Below are positions 9,965 through 17,843 of a stretch of DNA of 64,000 nucleotides, piece by piece. The position numbers and the translations under genes are program-made. The notes under the pieces were generated by a model, which was not told the origin of the DNA, did no database searches, and saw only the letters and a list, made by a program, of their open reading frames with translations. Numbering within the stretch: the first letter of the stretch is position 1; every line of letters starts with the position of its first letter. The stretch comes from Mucilaginibacter sp. (GTDB lineage Bacteria > Bacteroidota > Bacteroidia > Sphingobacteriales > Sphingobacteriaceae), in contig NZ_JANYGQ010000031.1 in NCBI RefSeq assembly GCF_025359345.1, positions 18,197 through 82,196 of the forward strand, given 5' to 3'.

Positions 9965-10630
9965 TTAAAATAGTAACAAATAATAATCCAGTAAGAAATG
10001 GCAGGCTATCAAAATTTTTATGTTGCGATATTTTTGGTAATGCCAGCCAAACAATATACCGAACGCAAGGGTGTAAAGTATATAGCCCATAGTACCGTAT
10101 CCTAAGTGACCAAGTGAAAAGGCGAGGGCTGATAACACAATTCCGTATCTCGCATCTTCGAAAAAGAGCTGTATCCTGGGAATTAAATACCCTCTGAAAA
10201 TCAGTTCCTCGGTTATGGACGCTGTTATTACACCAAAAAGCTTTAGTGTTGGAGGCAGATGATATAATTTAAGTACCTGTTGTTGCGAATTATTCCAATG
10301 GAGGTTGTTTAGTGGCGTACTAATTATACCGGCGATGACGTAATTTGATGCTAACAGCACCACTATCCATATAATATAAAAATCAAAGGTGTACCGCCTT
10401 TCATCCAATAACAAAAAGGAGACTCTTTCAATTTTTAACGCCCACAAATATATGGCTGTAAAAAAAGTCCAAATTAGCCCGCGAGATATTAAAAACCTGC
10501 CGGCGTTTGACGTCGCCGAATGAAAAGGTAGCATGCCTTGTGGGAGATTTATAAACACAATTAAAAGCATACACAGTCCTATACCTGTTAATACCCTTAT
10601 TTTGCTAGTAACGCGGGAGTGATTTGCCAT
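9965..10630 (-). CDS. CPBP family intramembrane glutamic endopeptidase
   Basis: 221 residues with several membrane segments and the three CPBP/Abi motifs: E141-E142-xxx-R146 in TEELIFRGYL, F171xxxH175 in FSLGHLGYG, and H211xxxD215 near the C-terminus. These are membrane metal-independent glutamic proteases related to Rce1. It starts 7 bp after the DUF6702-like gene stop, so the two form an operon. The substrate is unknown. Confidence 0.88.
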   Translation of the reverse strand: MANHSRVTSKIRVLTGIGLCMLLIVFINLPQGMLPFHSATSNAGRFLISRGLIWTFFTAIYLWALKIERVSFLLLDERRYTFDFYIIWIVVLLASNYVIAGIISTPLNNLHWNNSQQQVLKLYHLPPTLKLFGVITASITEELIFRGYLIPRIQLFFEDARYGIVLSALAFSLGHLGYGTMGYILYTLAFGILFGWHYQKYRNIKILIACHFLLDYYLLLF

Positions 10631-10637
10631 AGCCCCC

Positions 10638-11162
10638 TCAAAATGCCTGCTCCAATCTTTTGTCGGGGTAATCCAGCTTTTCGCTTTTTCGTACGCCGTT
10701 TATGGTGATGTGCACAATGTTTATCTGGTCGTCAAACTGGTTGTGCAGCAGGCTTACGTCGACAGCAATTTTTTTAACCGGGGGTGTTTTGTCGGTTTCA
10801 ATATAAACATCGGTCGCCTCTTTGTTAATTTCGAAGCCGAGGTAATTAAGGTTTAATGGAGCAGTGCCGGTTTTAACCTGCAGGTTACCGGTTACGTATT
10901 TTTTTACCAGTGCATCCATGGCGGCATGCATTTCAGCTTTGGTAAGGTCGGTTTTTGCGTGGTATTGTTTGGCCAGCGCAGCTTCAAAATCGTCGGTAAA
11001 AATCGTGCAGATGATTTCCAGCTTACTGTCCTGGTTGTTATAGCTGATGTTGGTGGTGCTTACGTGGATAGGGTGGAAAGCCTTTTTTAATGGCTTTGCC
11101 GGTAGCGCAATACCCAAAGCAATGTAACAATATAGTAACGGTTGATAAATAAAAGCCCACAT
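10638..11162 (-). CDS. DUF6702-like secreted or membrane-anchored protein
   Basis: 174 residues with an N-terminal hydrophobic segment and then a compact domain. The opening HPIHVSTTNI block and the later IVHITINGVRKSEKL block recall the DUF6702 family, which in Bacteroidota sits beside HupE/UreJ and M1 peptidase genes. It diverges from the HupE/UreJ-like gene with 66 bp between the starts and is followed by the CPBP gene. The biochemical role is unknown; the family call is from memory of the pattern. Confidence 0.7.
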   Translation of the reverse strand: MWAFIYQPLLYCYIALGIALPAKPLKKAFHPIHVSTTNISYNNQDSKLEIICTIFTDDFEAALAKQYHAKTDLTKAEMHAAMDALVKKYVTGNLQVKTGTAPLNLNYLGFEINKEATDVYIETDKTPPVKKIAVDVSLLHNQFDDQINIVHITINGVRKSEKLDYPDKRLEQAF

Positions 11163-11228
11163 AAGGTACCCTGGTTTTTATAGTTAAAAAAACGGCTTAA
11201 ATTTAGCGCTTAAATCGGTTAGTTCGCA

Positions 11229-11807
11229 ATGTCCGACTTTGCTTTTTATTTTAAGATGGGTTGGCAGCACATCATTAGTGCCGATGCCCTCGACCATCAG
11301 TTGTTCATTCTTGCCCTGGCATGCGTATTTTCGATCCGCGATATTAAACGGGTACTGATACTGGTTACAGCTTTTACCATTGGCCATTCATTAACGCTGG
11401 CTTTAAGCGTTTATGATGTGATACGGTTTTCGAGCAAATGGGTGGAGTTTTTGATACCCTGCACCATATTTATTACAGCACTGAATAATATATTTCAGAT
11501 AAACCGGAGGGATACAAGTGCGAAGATAAATTATTATCTTGCATTGTGTTTCGGCCTTATCCACGGGATGGGTTTTGCAAACGCTATCCGCATAATGCTG
11601 GCAAAGGATCAAACCATTGGTTTAGGTTTGTTTGGATTTAATATCGGGCTGGAAGCCGGCCAAATTGTGGTGGTGGCTATTATATTGATAATTGGTGTGC
11701 TGTTCTTAAATGTTATCAAGGTGAAACGCCGGGACTGGGTATTTTTCTTGTCGGCTGGCGTTTTTGCATTATCTTTAAAGATGGCTTGGGAGAGATTGCC
11801 TTTTTGA
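11229..11807 (+). CDS. HupE/UreJ-like membrane protein
   Basis: 192 residues with about six hydrophobic helices. Histidines lie in the first helix region (GWQHIISADALDHQ), in FTIGHSLTL and in LIHGMGFA, the pattern of HupE/UreJ proteins thought to move nickel or other metals. No hydrogenase or urease gene is nearby, so that classical link does not apply. The neighbouring DUF6702 and M1 peptidase genes match a recurrent Bacteroidota grouping whose job is unclear. Confidence 0.82.
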   Translation: MSDFAFYFKMGWQHIISADALDHQLFILALACVFSIRDIKRVLILVTAFTIGHSLTLALSVYDVIRFSSKWVEFLIPCTIFITALNNIFQINRRDTSAKINYYLALCFGLIHGMGFANAIRIMLAKDQTIGLGLFGFNIGLEAGQIVVVAIILIIGVLFLNVIKVKRRDWVFFLSAGVFALSLKMAWERLPF

Positions 11808-11957
11808 TTTCGGATTTCGGAATTTCGATTTCGGATTTTATATTTTAATACGGAATGATAATTTCGGGTTATAACAGCACCAATTTTCTTTTGGAATTTC
11901 GGTCTTTTCCGAATTTTCGACTAACTAGTAAACTGACTAAACAAATAATAATTAACA

Positions 11958-14354
11958 ATGAAAAAAGTTTTTACCTCACTTTTTTGCACCTTGGCTATTG
12001 GCGCTTTTGTAAAGGCGCAGGATATTCAAAACAATCCTACCAGTAATCATGGCAACAAATTTGAACAGTTGGGCACTATTTTAAATACGCCCAATGAGCA
12101 GCGCACCGCCAGCGGCGCGCCCGGAACCAAGTACTGGCAGCAACGTGCAGATTACGACATCAAATGCGACCTGGACGAAAAGAACCTGAAGCTTACGGGC
12201 AGCGAAACCATCACCTACTATAACAACTCACCCGACCCGCTTGATTACATCTGGCTGCAACTGGACGAAAACGAGCATAACAACAACGACAATGCCAACT
12301 ATCAGCAAAGTTCGCTTATGCCGCGCGGGGCAGGTACCTTACAGCTGGACAGGGCTGCGAAAACTGCCGGCGATAATGGCTACGGCGATAAAATAATGAG
12401 CATTACTGATGCGCTTGGCAAAAGCCTGCCCTACATAGTTAACAAAACCATGCTGCGAATTGATTTGCCTGCCTCTATGAAGCCGGGCACAAAAATGATA
12501 TTTACGGTAAAATGGAACTATAAAATATCCGACAGGATGAGCCTCGGCGGTCGCGGCGGATATGAGTATTTCCCTGGTGATGGTAACTACCTGTTCACCA
12601 TGACGCAGTGGTACCCGCGCCTTTGCGTTTACAGCGATTTCCAGGGGTGGCAAAACCACCAGTTTACCGGCAGGGGGGAATTTGCCTTAACCTTCGGTAA
12701 CTTTAAAGTACAGATGACCGTACCGGCAGATCACGTTATCGGAGCAACAGGCGAATGTATTAACTATGCAGCGGTATTAACACCAACTCAACTTGCCCGA
12801 TATAACAAAGCCAAAACTTCAAGCGAGCCTGTTGAAATTGTAACACTTGACGAAGCTAAAAAACGCGAAACATCACCTACTACTGCCAAAAAGACCTGGG
12901 TGTTCCAGGCCAACAACGTGCGCGACTTTGCATGGGGTTCGTCGCGTAAGTTTGTGTGGGATGGTATGGGCCAAAAGGTAAGCGGCAAAACCGTTATGTG
13001 TATGAGCTATTATGGCAAAGAGGCATACAACTTGTACCGCAAGCTGTCGACCAAATTGGTTGCACACACCGTAAAAAGCTACTCGAGCTTTACTTTTCCG
13101 TTCCCTTATCCAGTTGCACAAAGTGTTGAAGCCGCAAATGGTATGGAATACCCGATGATTTGCTTTAACTACGGCCGTACCGAAAAGGATGGAACTTACA
13201 GCGAAAGCACCAAAAACGGGATGATTGGTGTGGTAATCCACGAAGTTGGCCACAACTTTTTCCCGATGATTGTAAACAGCGACGAACGCCAGTGGACATG
13301 GATGGATGAGGGTCTTAACTCGTTTATGGAGTACCTTACCGAGGAACTTTGGGATAACAAATATCCAAGCAAAAAAGGTGCGGCCTATACCATTACCGAC
13401 TACATGAAACTGCCTAAAAACGAGTTGGAGCCGGTAATGTCGAACTCGGAAAACATTGTTCGCTTTGGGCCGAATGCTTATACCAAACCGGCTACTGCGC
13501 TGAATATTTTGCGCGAAACCATTATGGGCCGTAAATTATTCGACTACGCCTTTAAAGAATATGCCAAACGTTGGGAATTTAAACACCCAACCCCGGCCGA
13601 CTTTTTCCGCACCATGGGCGATGCCAGTGGCGAAAACCTGGATTGGTTTTGGAGAGGTTGGTTCTACGGTATCGAGCCTTGCGATATTTCGCTTGATTCG
13701 GTAAAAGTAGCCAAAGCTGATTTGAATGGAAAAATGCCGCAGTTTAACCGCAGGGCAGCAAGAAAAGCTGATGCACCCGCTGTTAATGATTTCGATGATA
13801 TCTCAAAAATCCGCAACCGCGAAGACAAAAACATTAAGTTTTATGTTGACCAGGACCCTTCGGTGCAGGATTTTTATTACAAATACGACCGTGGCCTGGC
13901 TGCTGTTGATACCACCAAATTCAACAACATGACCAAAGAACTTGCTACTCCTCAACAGAGCGCCATGGCCGAAGCCATGACCGACGAGGATAAAACCAAA
14001 TACGCCGGCAAATACTTCTATCAGCTTGACTTTGGCAACAAAGGCGGCCTGGTAATGCCTATTATTGTTGAGTTTACCTTTGCCGATGGTACGAAAACTG
14101 TTGACCGCATACCAGCGCAAATCTGGAGGCTTAATGAAAAACACGCTTCCAAATTCTACATACAGGATAAAGAAGTGGCTTCGATTAAACTTGACCCAAT
14201 GCGCGAAACCGCAGATATTGACGAAAGCAATAATTATTGGGGCAAAATGCCGGAGCCATCAAAATTCCAGGTGTTTAAACAAAAAGTTAGTGCCGCCGCT
14301 GCAAGGGGCCAGTCAGTGGGTGTAAACCCAATGCAGGTGTCTGGCAGCAAATAA
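11958..14354 (+). CDS. M1 family zinc metallopeptidase, secreted
   Basis: 798 residues with a signal peptide (cleavage near KAQ at about 21). The gluzincin site is complete: H428-E429-V-G-H432 and E451 in WMDEGLN, the M1 spacing, with NGMEYP upstream standing in for the exopeptidase GAMEN motif. It should act as an aminopeptidase-like enzyme in the periplasm or outside the cell. The C-terminal 200 residues are Lys/Ala-rich and lack an obvious T9SS sorting tail. It lies 150 bp after the HupE gene and is followed by a good terminator hairpin. Confidence 0.9.
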   Translation: MKKVFTSLFCTLAIGAFVKAQDIQNNPTSNHGNKFEQLGTILNTPNEQRTASGAPGTKYWQQRADYDIKCDLDEKNLKLTGSETITYYNNSPDPLDYIWLQLDENEHNNNDNANYQQSSLMPRGAGTLQLDRAAKTAGDNGYGDKIMSITDALGKSLPYIVNKTMLRIDLPASMKPGTKMIFTVKWNYKISDRMSLGGRGGYEYFPGDGNYLFTMTQWYPRLCVYSDFQGWQNHQFTGRGEFALTFGNFKVQMTVPADHVIGATGECINYAAVLTPTQLARYNKAKTSSEPVEIVTLDEAKKRETSPTTAKKTWVFQANNVRDFAWGSSRKFVWDGMGQKVSGKTVMCMSYYGKEAYNLYRKLSTKLVAHTVKSYSSFTFPFPYPVAQSVEAANGMEYPMICFNYGRTEKDGTYSESTKNGMIGVVIHEVGHNFFPMIVNSDERQWTWMDEGLNSFMEYLTEELWDNKYPSKKGAAYTITDYMKLPKNELEPVMSNSENIVRFGPNAYTKPATALNILRETIMGRKLFDYAFKEYAKRWEFKHPTPADFFRTMGDASGENLDWFWRGWFYGIEPCDISLDSVKVAKADLNGKMPQFNRRAARKADAPAVNDFDDISKIRNREDKNIKFYVDQDPSVQDFYYKYDRGLAAVDTTKFNNMTKELATPQQSAMAEAMTDEDKTKYAGKYFYQLDFGNKGGLVMPIIVEFTFADGTKTVDRIPAQIWRLNEKHASKFYIQDKEVASIKLDPMRETADIDESNNYWGKMPEPSKFQVFKQKVSAAAARGQSVGVNPMQVSGSK

Positions 14355-14383
14355 AGATAATCAAACCCAAAACCCTTTGCATA

Positions 14384-14419
14384 AGTCGTTAATCATGAAA
14401 ATGGTTAACGGCTTTTTTT
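14384..14419 (+). terminator. Rho-independent terminator after the M1 peptidase gene
   Basis: An 11-bp stem (14384-14394 with 14403-14413, a few G-U pairs) around an 8-nt loop runs into seven Ts. It lies 29 bp after the peptidase stop and just before the 3' end of the convergent acyl carrier protein gene. Confidence 0.75.
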
Positions 14420-14432
14420 GTTGTCGGGATGT

Positions 14433-14678
14433 CTACAGGTTTAATTTGGCAGCTATCGAATCAACCATTTCGCCAACGTTTTGCCAGCTCAAAATTTCTT
14501 GCGATGCAAAGCGGATTTTAAATTGCCGCTCAATAGCCACCACCAATTGGATATGGTTTAACGAATCCCATTCTTCTACGTCGTTGGCGGTTGTGGCTTC
14601 GGTTAAAACAAGGTTATCATCATCCAGCACGTCAATGAAAACATTGTTAACGGTATTTAGTATTTCGTTCCTCTCCAT
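14433..14678 (-). CDS. Acyl carrier protein
   Basis: 81 residues with the phosphopantetheine attachment site DSL (S39, within EEWDSLNHIQ). It is a stand-alone carrier, distinct from housekeeping AcpP in sequence around the serine. It is the last gene of the FkbH-like / methyltransferase / ACP unit, 5 bp after the methyltransferase stop. It probably holds the acyl or glyceryl unit that the neighbouring enzymes load and alter. Confidence 0.9.
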   Translation of the reverse strand: MERNEILNTVNNVFIDVLDDDNLVLTEATTANDVEEWDSLNHIQLVVAIERQFKIRFASQEILSWQNVGEMVDSIAAKLNL

Positions 14679-14683
14679 AGGGG

Positions 14684-15601
14684 TTATAAATAAACAGATT
14701 TATCTTTTTTAACAAATGCCCCGTAAAGGGTCGCTATTTTTAATTTCGCGGCCCGTTGCGGCGATACGTCTTCGGTGAGCAAATCCACTTCTTTTCCAAT
14801 CTTAAAACCGGCAACATGGATCATGTCCTGTATAAAATCTGCACTCTCAAACAAATAAATATGGTCTATAGCAGGGGCATTGGTAGGAGTGGTTAAAAAT
14901 AGCACACCATCTTCGCTAAGCAGGTCATTGACTTTTACCAGCAGTTGTAACGGGTTTTCTACATGTTCCAGTACTTCGCCAAGGGTTATAAAGTCAAATT
15001 TCTTATCGCTGTTGTAATCGTAAATATTTTGGAGGTTGAATTCAACCTGTTCATCCTTTATAAAGTCTTTTGCTAGCGCGATGGATGTTTCGCTGATATC
15101 AACAACCGTAAAAGACGTTTTGTCGTCCAGTATCTCCAGCGCTTTTGAAAGATAATAACCATGACCGGCGCCGATCTCCAAATAGCTTTTGGTTTCGCCT
15201 TTATAAGAAGGTAAGTTATGAATGAAAAAATCAACTACCTGGTAATGGTGTTTCCACAAAAACTGCGACATAATTAAACCATGCATATAATATTCCATGG
15301 TTTCCGGCCGGGCATACACGCGCTGGTTTACTTCTTCGAATGTGGTGCTGCTGTATTTGCCCGTACGTAAAAACTCAATAGTCTCGGCATTTACATCTGC
15401 AATCATTTGCAGGTAACAATCAATGGCGTAGTCTAACGTTTTGTTTTGAGCGTGTAATATGCCGGTATATTTTTCGAAAAAGGCATCCGCTAATTCATAA
15501 TATCCATCGTCAAAAAAACCAATGTTCTTTTTCAGCTTTTTGCCGTGCATGGGGTTAAGCACCGCAATTTTATTGTAAATATAATTTACCGGGTGCTCCA
15601 T
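14684..15601 (-). CDS. Class I SAM-dependent methyltransferase
   Basis: The ATG at 15601 is preferred (305 residues): it overlaps the FkbH stop by one base (TAATG), while the longer ORF from 15658 would overlap the FkbH gene by 58 bp. SAM-binding motif I is LEIGAGHG at 141-148 and a GEVLEHVENP block follows. The first 130 residues are an extra helical N-terminal region. Being wedged between FkbH-like and ACP genes, it likely methylates an ACP-bound intermediate or the final acyl group, as FkbG does in methoxymalonyl-ACP synthesis; that substrate is inferred. Confidence 0.85.
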   Translation of the reverse strand: MEHPVNYIYNKIAVLNPMHGKKLKKNIGFFDDGYYELADAFFEKYTGILHAQNKTLDYAIDCYLQMIADVNAETIEFLRTGKYSSTTFEEVNQRVYARPETMEYYMHGLIMSQFLWKHHYQVVDFFIHNLPSYKGETKSYLEIGAGHGYYLSKALEILDDKTSFTVVDISETSIALAKDFIKDEQVEFNLQNIYDYNSDKKFDFITLGEVLEHVENPLQLLVKVNDLLSEDGVLFLTTPTNAPAIDHIYLFESADFIQDMIHVAGFKIGKEVDLLTEDVSPQRAAKLKIATLYGAFVKKDKSVYL

Positions 15602-17322
15602 TATTTGCGGCTGATAAAAGTTTTTTTTGTTTGATAGCCGTCGACCGGTATTGTCCAATATCCATCCTGTTCGGTAAAGCCAAGATTCGCATAATGCTCT
15701 TTCACTATCCCGTTTTTGACTGTCGGGAGGTATTCACCCTTTAAATATTTAATGCCGATTTTAGCGGCGGCATCAATCAGTTCATTTAATACAAAATTCT
15801 CCATTCCCCTTTTCAGTACTCGGCAACTCATCAACCAGGTATCTATAAACAAAGTATCGTCGTTTTCCTTTTTTAGGATGGCAACAGCTATCAACGCATT
15901 ATCGCCAAATTTATCTTCAAGTCCAAATGAAAATGAGAACACCTGCTCAGATTTCGCCAGCTTCTTCAATTCTGCTTCTGTATATCTTACTGTGCGTAAA
16001 TTAAACTGGTTGGAGCGTTGGGTAAGCTGCGCTACACGTGGAATATTGAAGTTAGTAAATGGTTCAACAACCGAAACCATATTCAAACTTTTTAAAAAAT
16101 CGTCCTCGTTAACAAAGCTTTGTTTTTCTGCAGTCCGCTTAGATTCGGTTTGGTAAAGCTTTGTGCGTCCGGCATCTTCATTTGACAGAGACGCAGTTTC
16201 GAACAGGTTCAGGCTGTACAGATATTCAAGATAATCGGCCGGATCGGAAGGCAGCTCGGGCACAGTAATTTCCGGGATATTTTGCCTAACCATATCGCGT
16301 TCAAATGGATTGTCATCCAAAAATACCATCGAATCGAAACCAATATTCAGTATGCTTTGAATATGCAGCAGGTTATCAACCTTATTATCCCAGTTAATGG
16401 CGAACACGGCAACATCTTCAACTTTTAAAACCATATCCGGGTGCTGATCAAAAGCTTCCATTGCAATGGCTTCCGTATTTTTGCTGCAGGCTGCAAGGAT
16501 GATGCCCCTGTTTTTCAGTTTTTTTAGCCAGTGTTGCAGTTCGGTAAATGCTTTGCCGATGCCCAGCCCACCGAGCTGTATGTTTTCGATACCGTCATCG
16601 CCGATCACACCGCCCCAAATAGTGTTGTCCAGGTCAAATACCAGGCATTTCTTGAATTTTCCGTACATACCAGCGATAACCTCAACAGTACGGGCGGCAA
16701 CTTCGGGTAAAATATCAATGCTTAAAACCATTCCTGTATTGATATACACCGACGGATGAAAAAGGGTTGCTTTACCGCATTGAATTTGAACCGCTGCTAA
16801 ATCGCAAATGTAAAACCCAGCCTTATTCATGGCGTATTCCATCAATCCGTAATTAAGCTTTCGGGTTTGGAATAGGAACGAGGACTGTGTTTTATTGGCG
16901 TAGCTACCAAAAACGCCATCATTTATTTCGGGGAAATTGTAGTGAATGATTTTTGCCGTTAAGCCGGAATTTATCGCGGCCGTCAGATTTTCAACCTGCT
17001 TTAATCGTTCTTCGGCTAAGCTGCTGTAATCTTCCGGGTTTAGTTTGTTATATTTTTGAAGCAGATGGTGCGACGAATGAAAAATAATAACAACATCAGG
17101 TTGATAAGCATAAAATTCCGAAGCCTGGTCAAATACCTGTCGCTCAATTTGGGCGAAACCGGCCTCCCAAATTTGTAAATCAAACCCCATATCATAGCCT
17201 GTTCCACGCAAAGCGATAGTCAGTAATTGCGTTGGGTTATCGCCTAGCAACGCAACTTTAACAGGTGTCAAATTTGAAAAGTCGTTCTTCAGGTTTTTTT
17301 TCAGCTCCGAAAAAATCTTCAT
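15601..17322 (-). CDS. FkbH-like HAD-IIIC phosphatase/acyl-loading protein
   Basis: 573 residues in the three-part FkbH layout: an N-terminal SGNH-like region (GDNPTQ near 28), a central HAD domain with nucleophile motif D230-L-D232-N-T followed by GGVIGDDG and the downstream FLDDNPFERD acid pair, and a C-terminal GNAT-like domain. Characterised FkbH proteins take a glyceryl unit from 1,3-bisphosphoglycerate, remove the phosphate and load it on a carrier protein. The ACP gene two positions downstream fits. The dehydrogenases needed for methoxymalonyl-ACP are absent, so the product here is probably different. Confidence 0.88.
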   Translation of the reverse strand: MKIFSELKKNLKNDFSNLTPVKVALLGDNPTQLLTIALRGTGYDMGFDLQIWEAGFAQIERQVFDQASEFYAYQPDVVIIFHSSHHLLQKYNKLNPEDYSSLAEERLKQVENLTAAINSGLTAKIIHYNFPEINDGVFGSYANKTQSSFLFQTRKLNYGLMEYAMNKAGFYICDLAAVQIQCGKATLFHPSVYINTGMVLSIDILPEVAARTVEVIAGMYGKFKKCLVFDLDNTIWGGVIGDDGIENIQLGGLGIGKAFTELQHWLKKLKNRGIILAACSKNTEAIAMEAFDQHPDMVLKVEDVAVFAINWDNKVDNLLHIQSILNIGFDSMVFLDDNPFERDMVRQNIPEITVPELPSDPADYLEYLYSLNLFETASLSNEDAGRTKLYQTESKRTAEKQSFVNEDDFLKSLNMVSVVEPFTNFNIPRVAQLTQRSNQFNLRTVRYTEAELKKLAKSEQVFSFSFGLEDKFGDNALIAVAILKKENDDTLFIDTWLMSCRVLKRGMENFVLNELIDAAAKIGIKYLKGEYLPTVKNGIVKEHYANLGFTEQDGYWTIPVDGYQTKKTFISRK

Positions 17323-17388
17323 GATGATAAAATTATAAATAAATACAGGATAATGATAAAGGCATAGGTTTACGCCGCTGTTTCACCC

Positions 17389-17429
17389 TGTTCACAGTGG
17401 AACATAAGGAACATGGTGGAACAGGAACA
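17389..17429. promoter_or_regulatory. Cluster of GGAACA repeats with imperfect palindrome
   Basis: TGTTCACAGTGGAACA is an imperfect palindrome, followed by three more GGAACA copies in the next 25 bp. It starts 67 bp upstream of the FkbH-like gene. It could bind a regulator of that gene, or be a degenerate repeat; nothing here decides. Confidence 0.3.
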
Positions 17430-17507
17430 GCTCGCCCTAAAGTGGTGAAAACCTTGTTTCTGTATTAATAATGCACTTTTCACCTGGTCTGCTACCCCAA
17501 AAAACGC

Positions 17508-17541
17508 GAAAAGTACTGACAAATTAGTGTCAGCACTTTTC
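17508..17541. repeat. Inverted repeat/hairpin
   Basis: Arms 17508-17521 and 17528-17541 pair at 13 of 14 positions around a 6-nt loop. A run of As follows on the plus strand, and a run of Ts follows a few bases after the stem on the minus strand, so it could terminate or attenuate leftward transcription toward the FkbH gene. Confidence 0.5.
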
Positions 17542-17843
17542 ATAAAAAAAATGCTTATGCTTCCCCATCTAAGCGGCTTAGCCGAATAAACGAAAATCGT
17601 AGTCTTAATTTTCCCAACTCAATCCAACCTAATCAACCCAATTAACAGTCCCCCCGGTTAAAATACCGGTTAATTCGCCCCGGTTAATAAATTTTTAACG
17701 CTATTAACCCAAATTTTAACCCATCCTTTAATACTGCGCTGTATAATATTGTTTCGCCAATTGAAGAACCAGCAGGTTAACCAGCCTGATAATCCTGTAA
17801 TTCTGATTTAGGAATTTTATAAACCAACTAACCAATTTTATTT

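Larger units (their letters stand above)
17323..17843. other. Divergent intergenic region between FkbH-like gene and first SusC gene
   Basis: 521 bp with no convincing gene. It holds four GGAACA hexamers (17399, 17408, 17418 and 17424), the first inside an imperfect palindrome at 17389-17404, and a 14-bp stem hairpin at 17508-17541. A TAATATTG at 17744-17751 is one base off the Bacteroidota -7 consensus and could drive the SusC gene. The rest is AT-rich filler. Confidence 0.5.

Noticed and set aside
11808..11957. Tandem TTTCGGATTTCGGAATTTCG sequence before the M1 gene as a regulatory array
   Set aside because: It is low-complexity drift of a short unit common in Bacteroidota intergenic DNA, without fixed spacing.
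15602..15658. Upstream start (15658) for the methyltransferase
   Set aside because: It would overlap the FkbH-like gene by 58 bp, while the ATG at 15601 gives a TAATG junction and a normal N-terminus.
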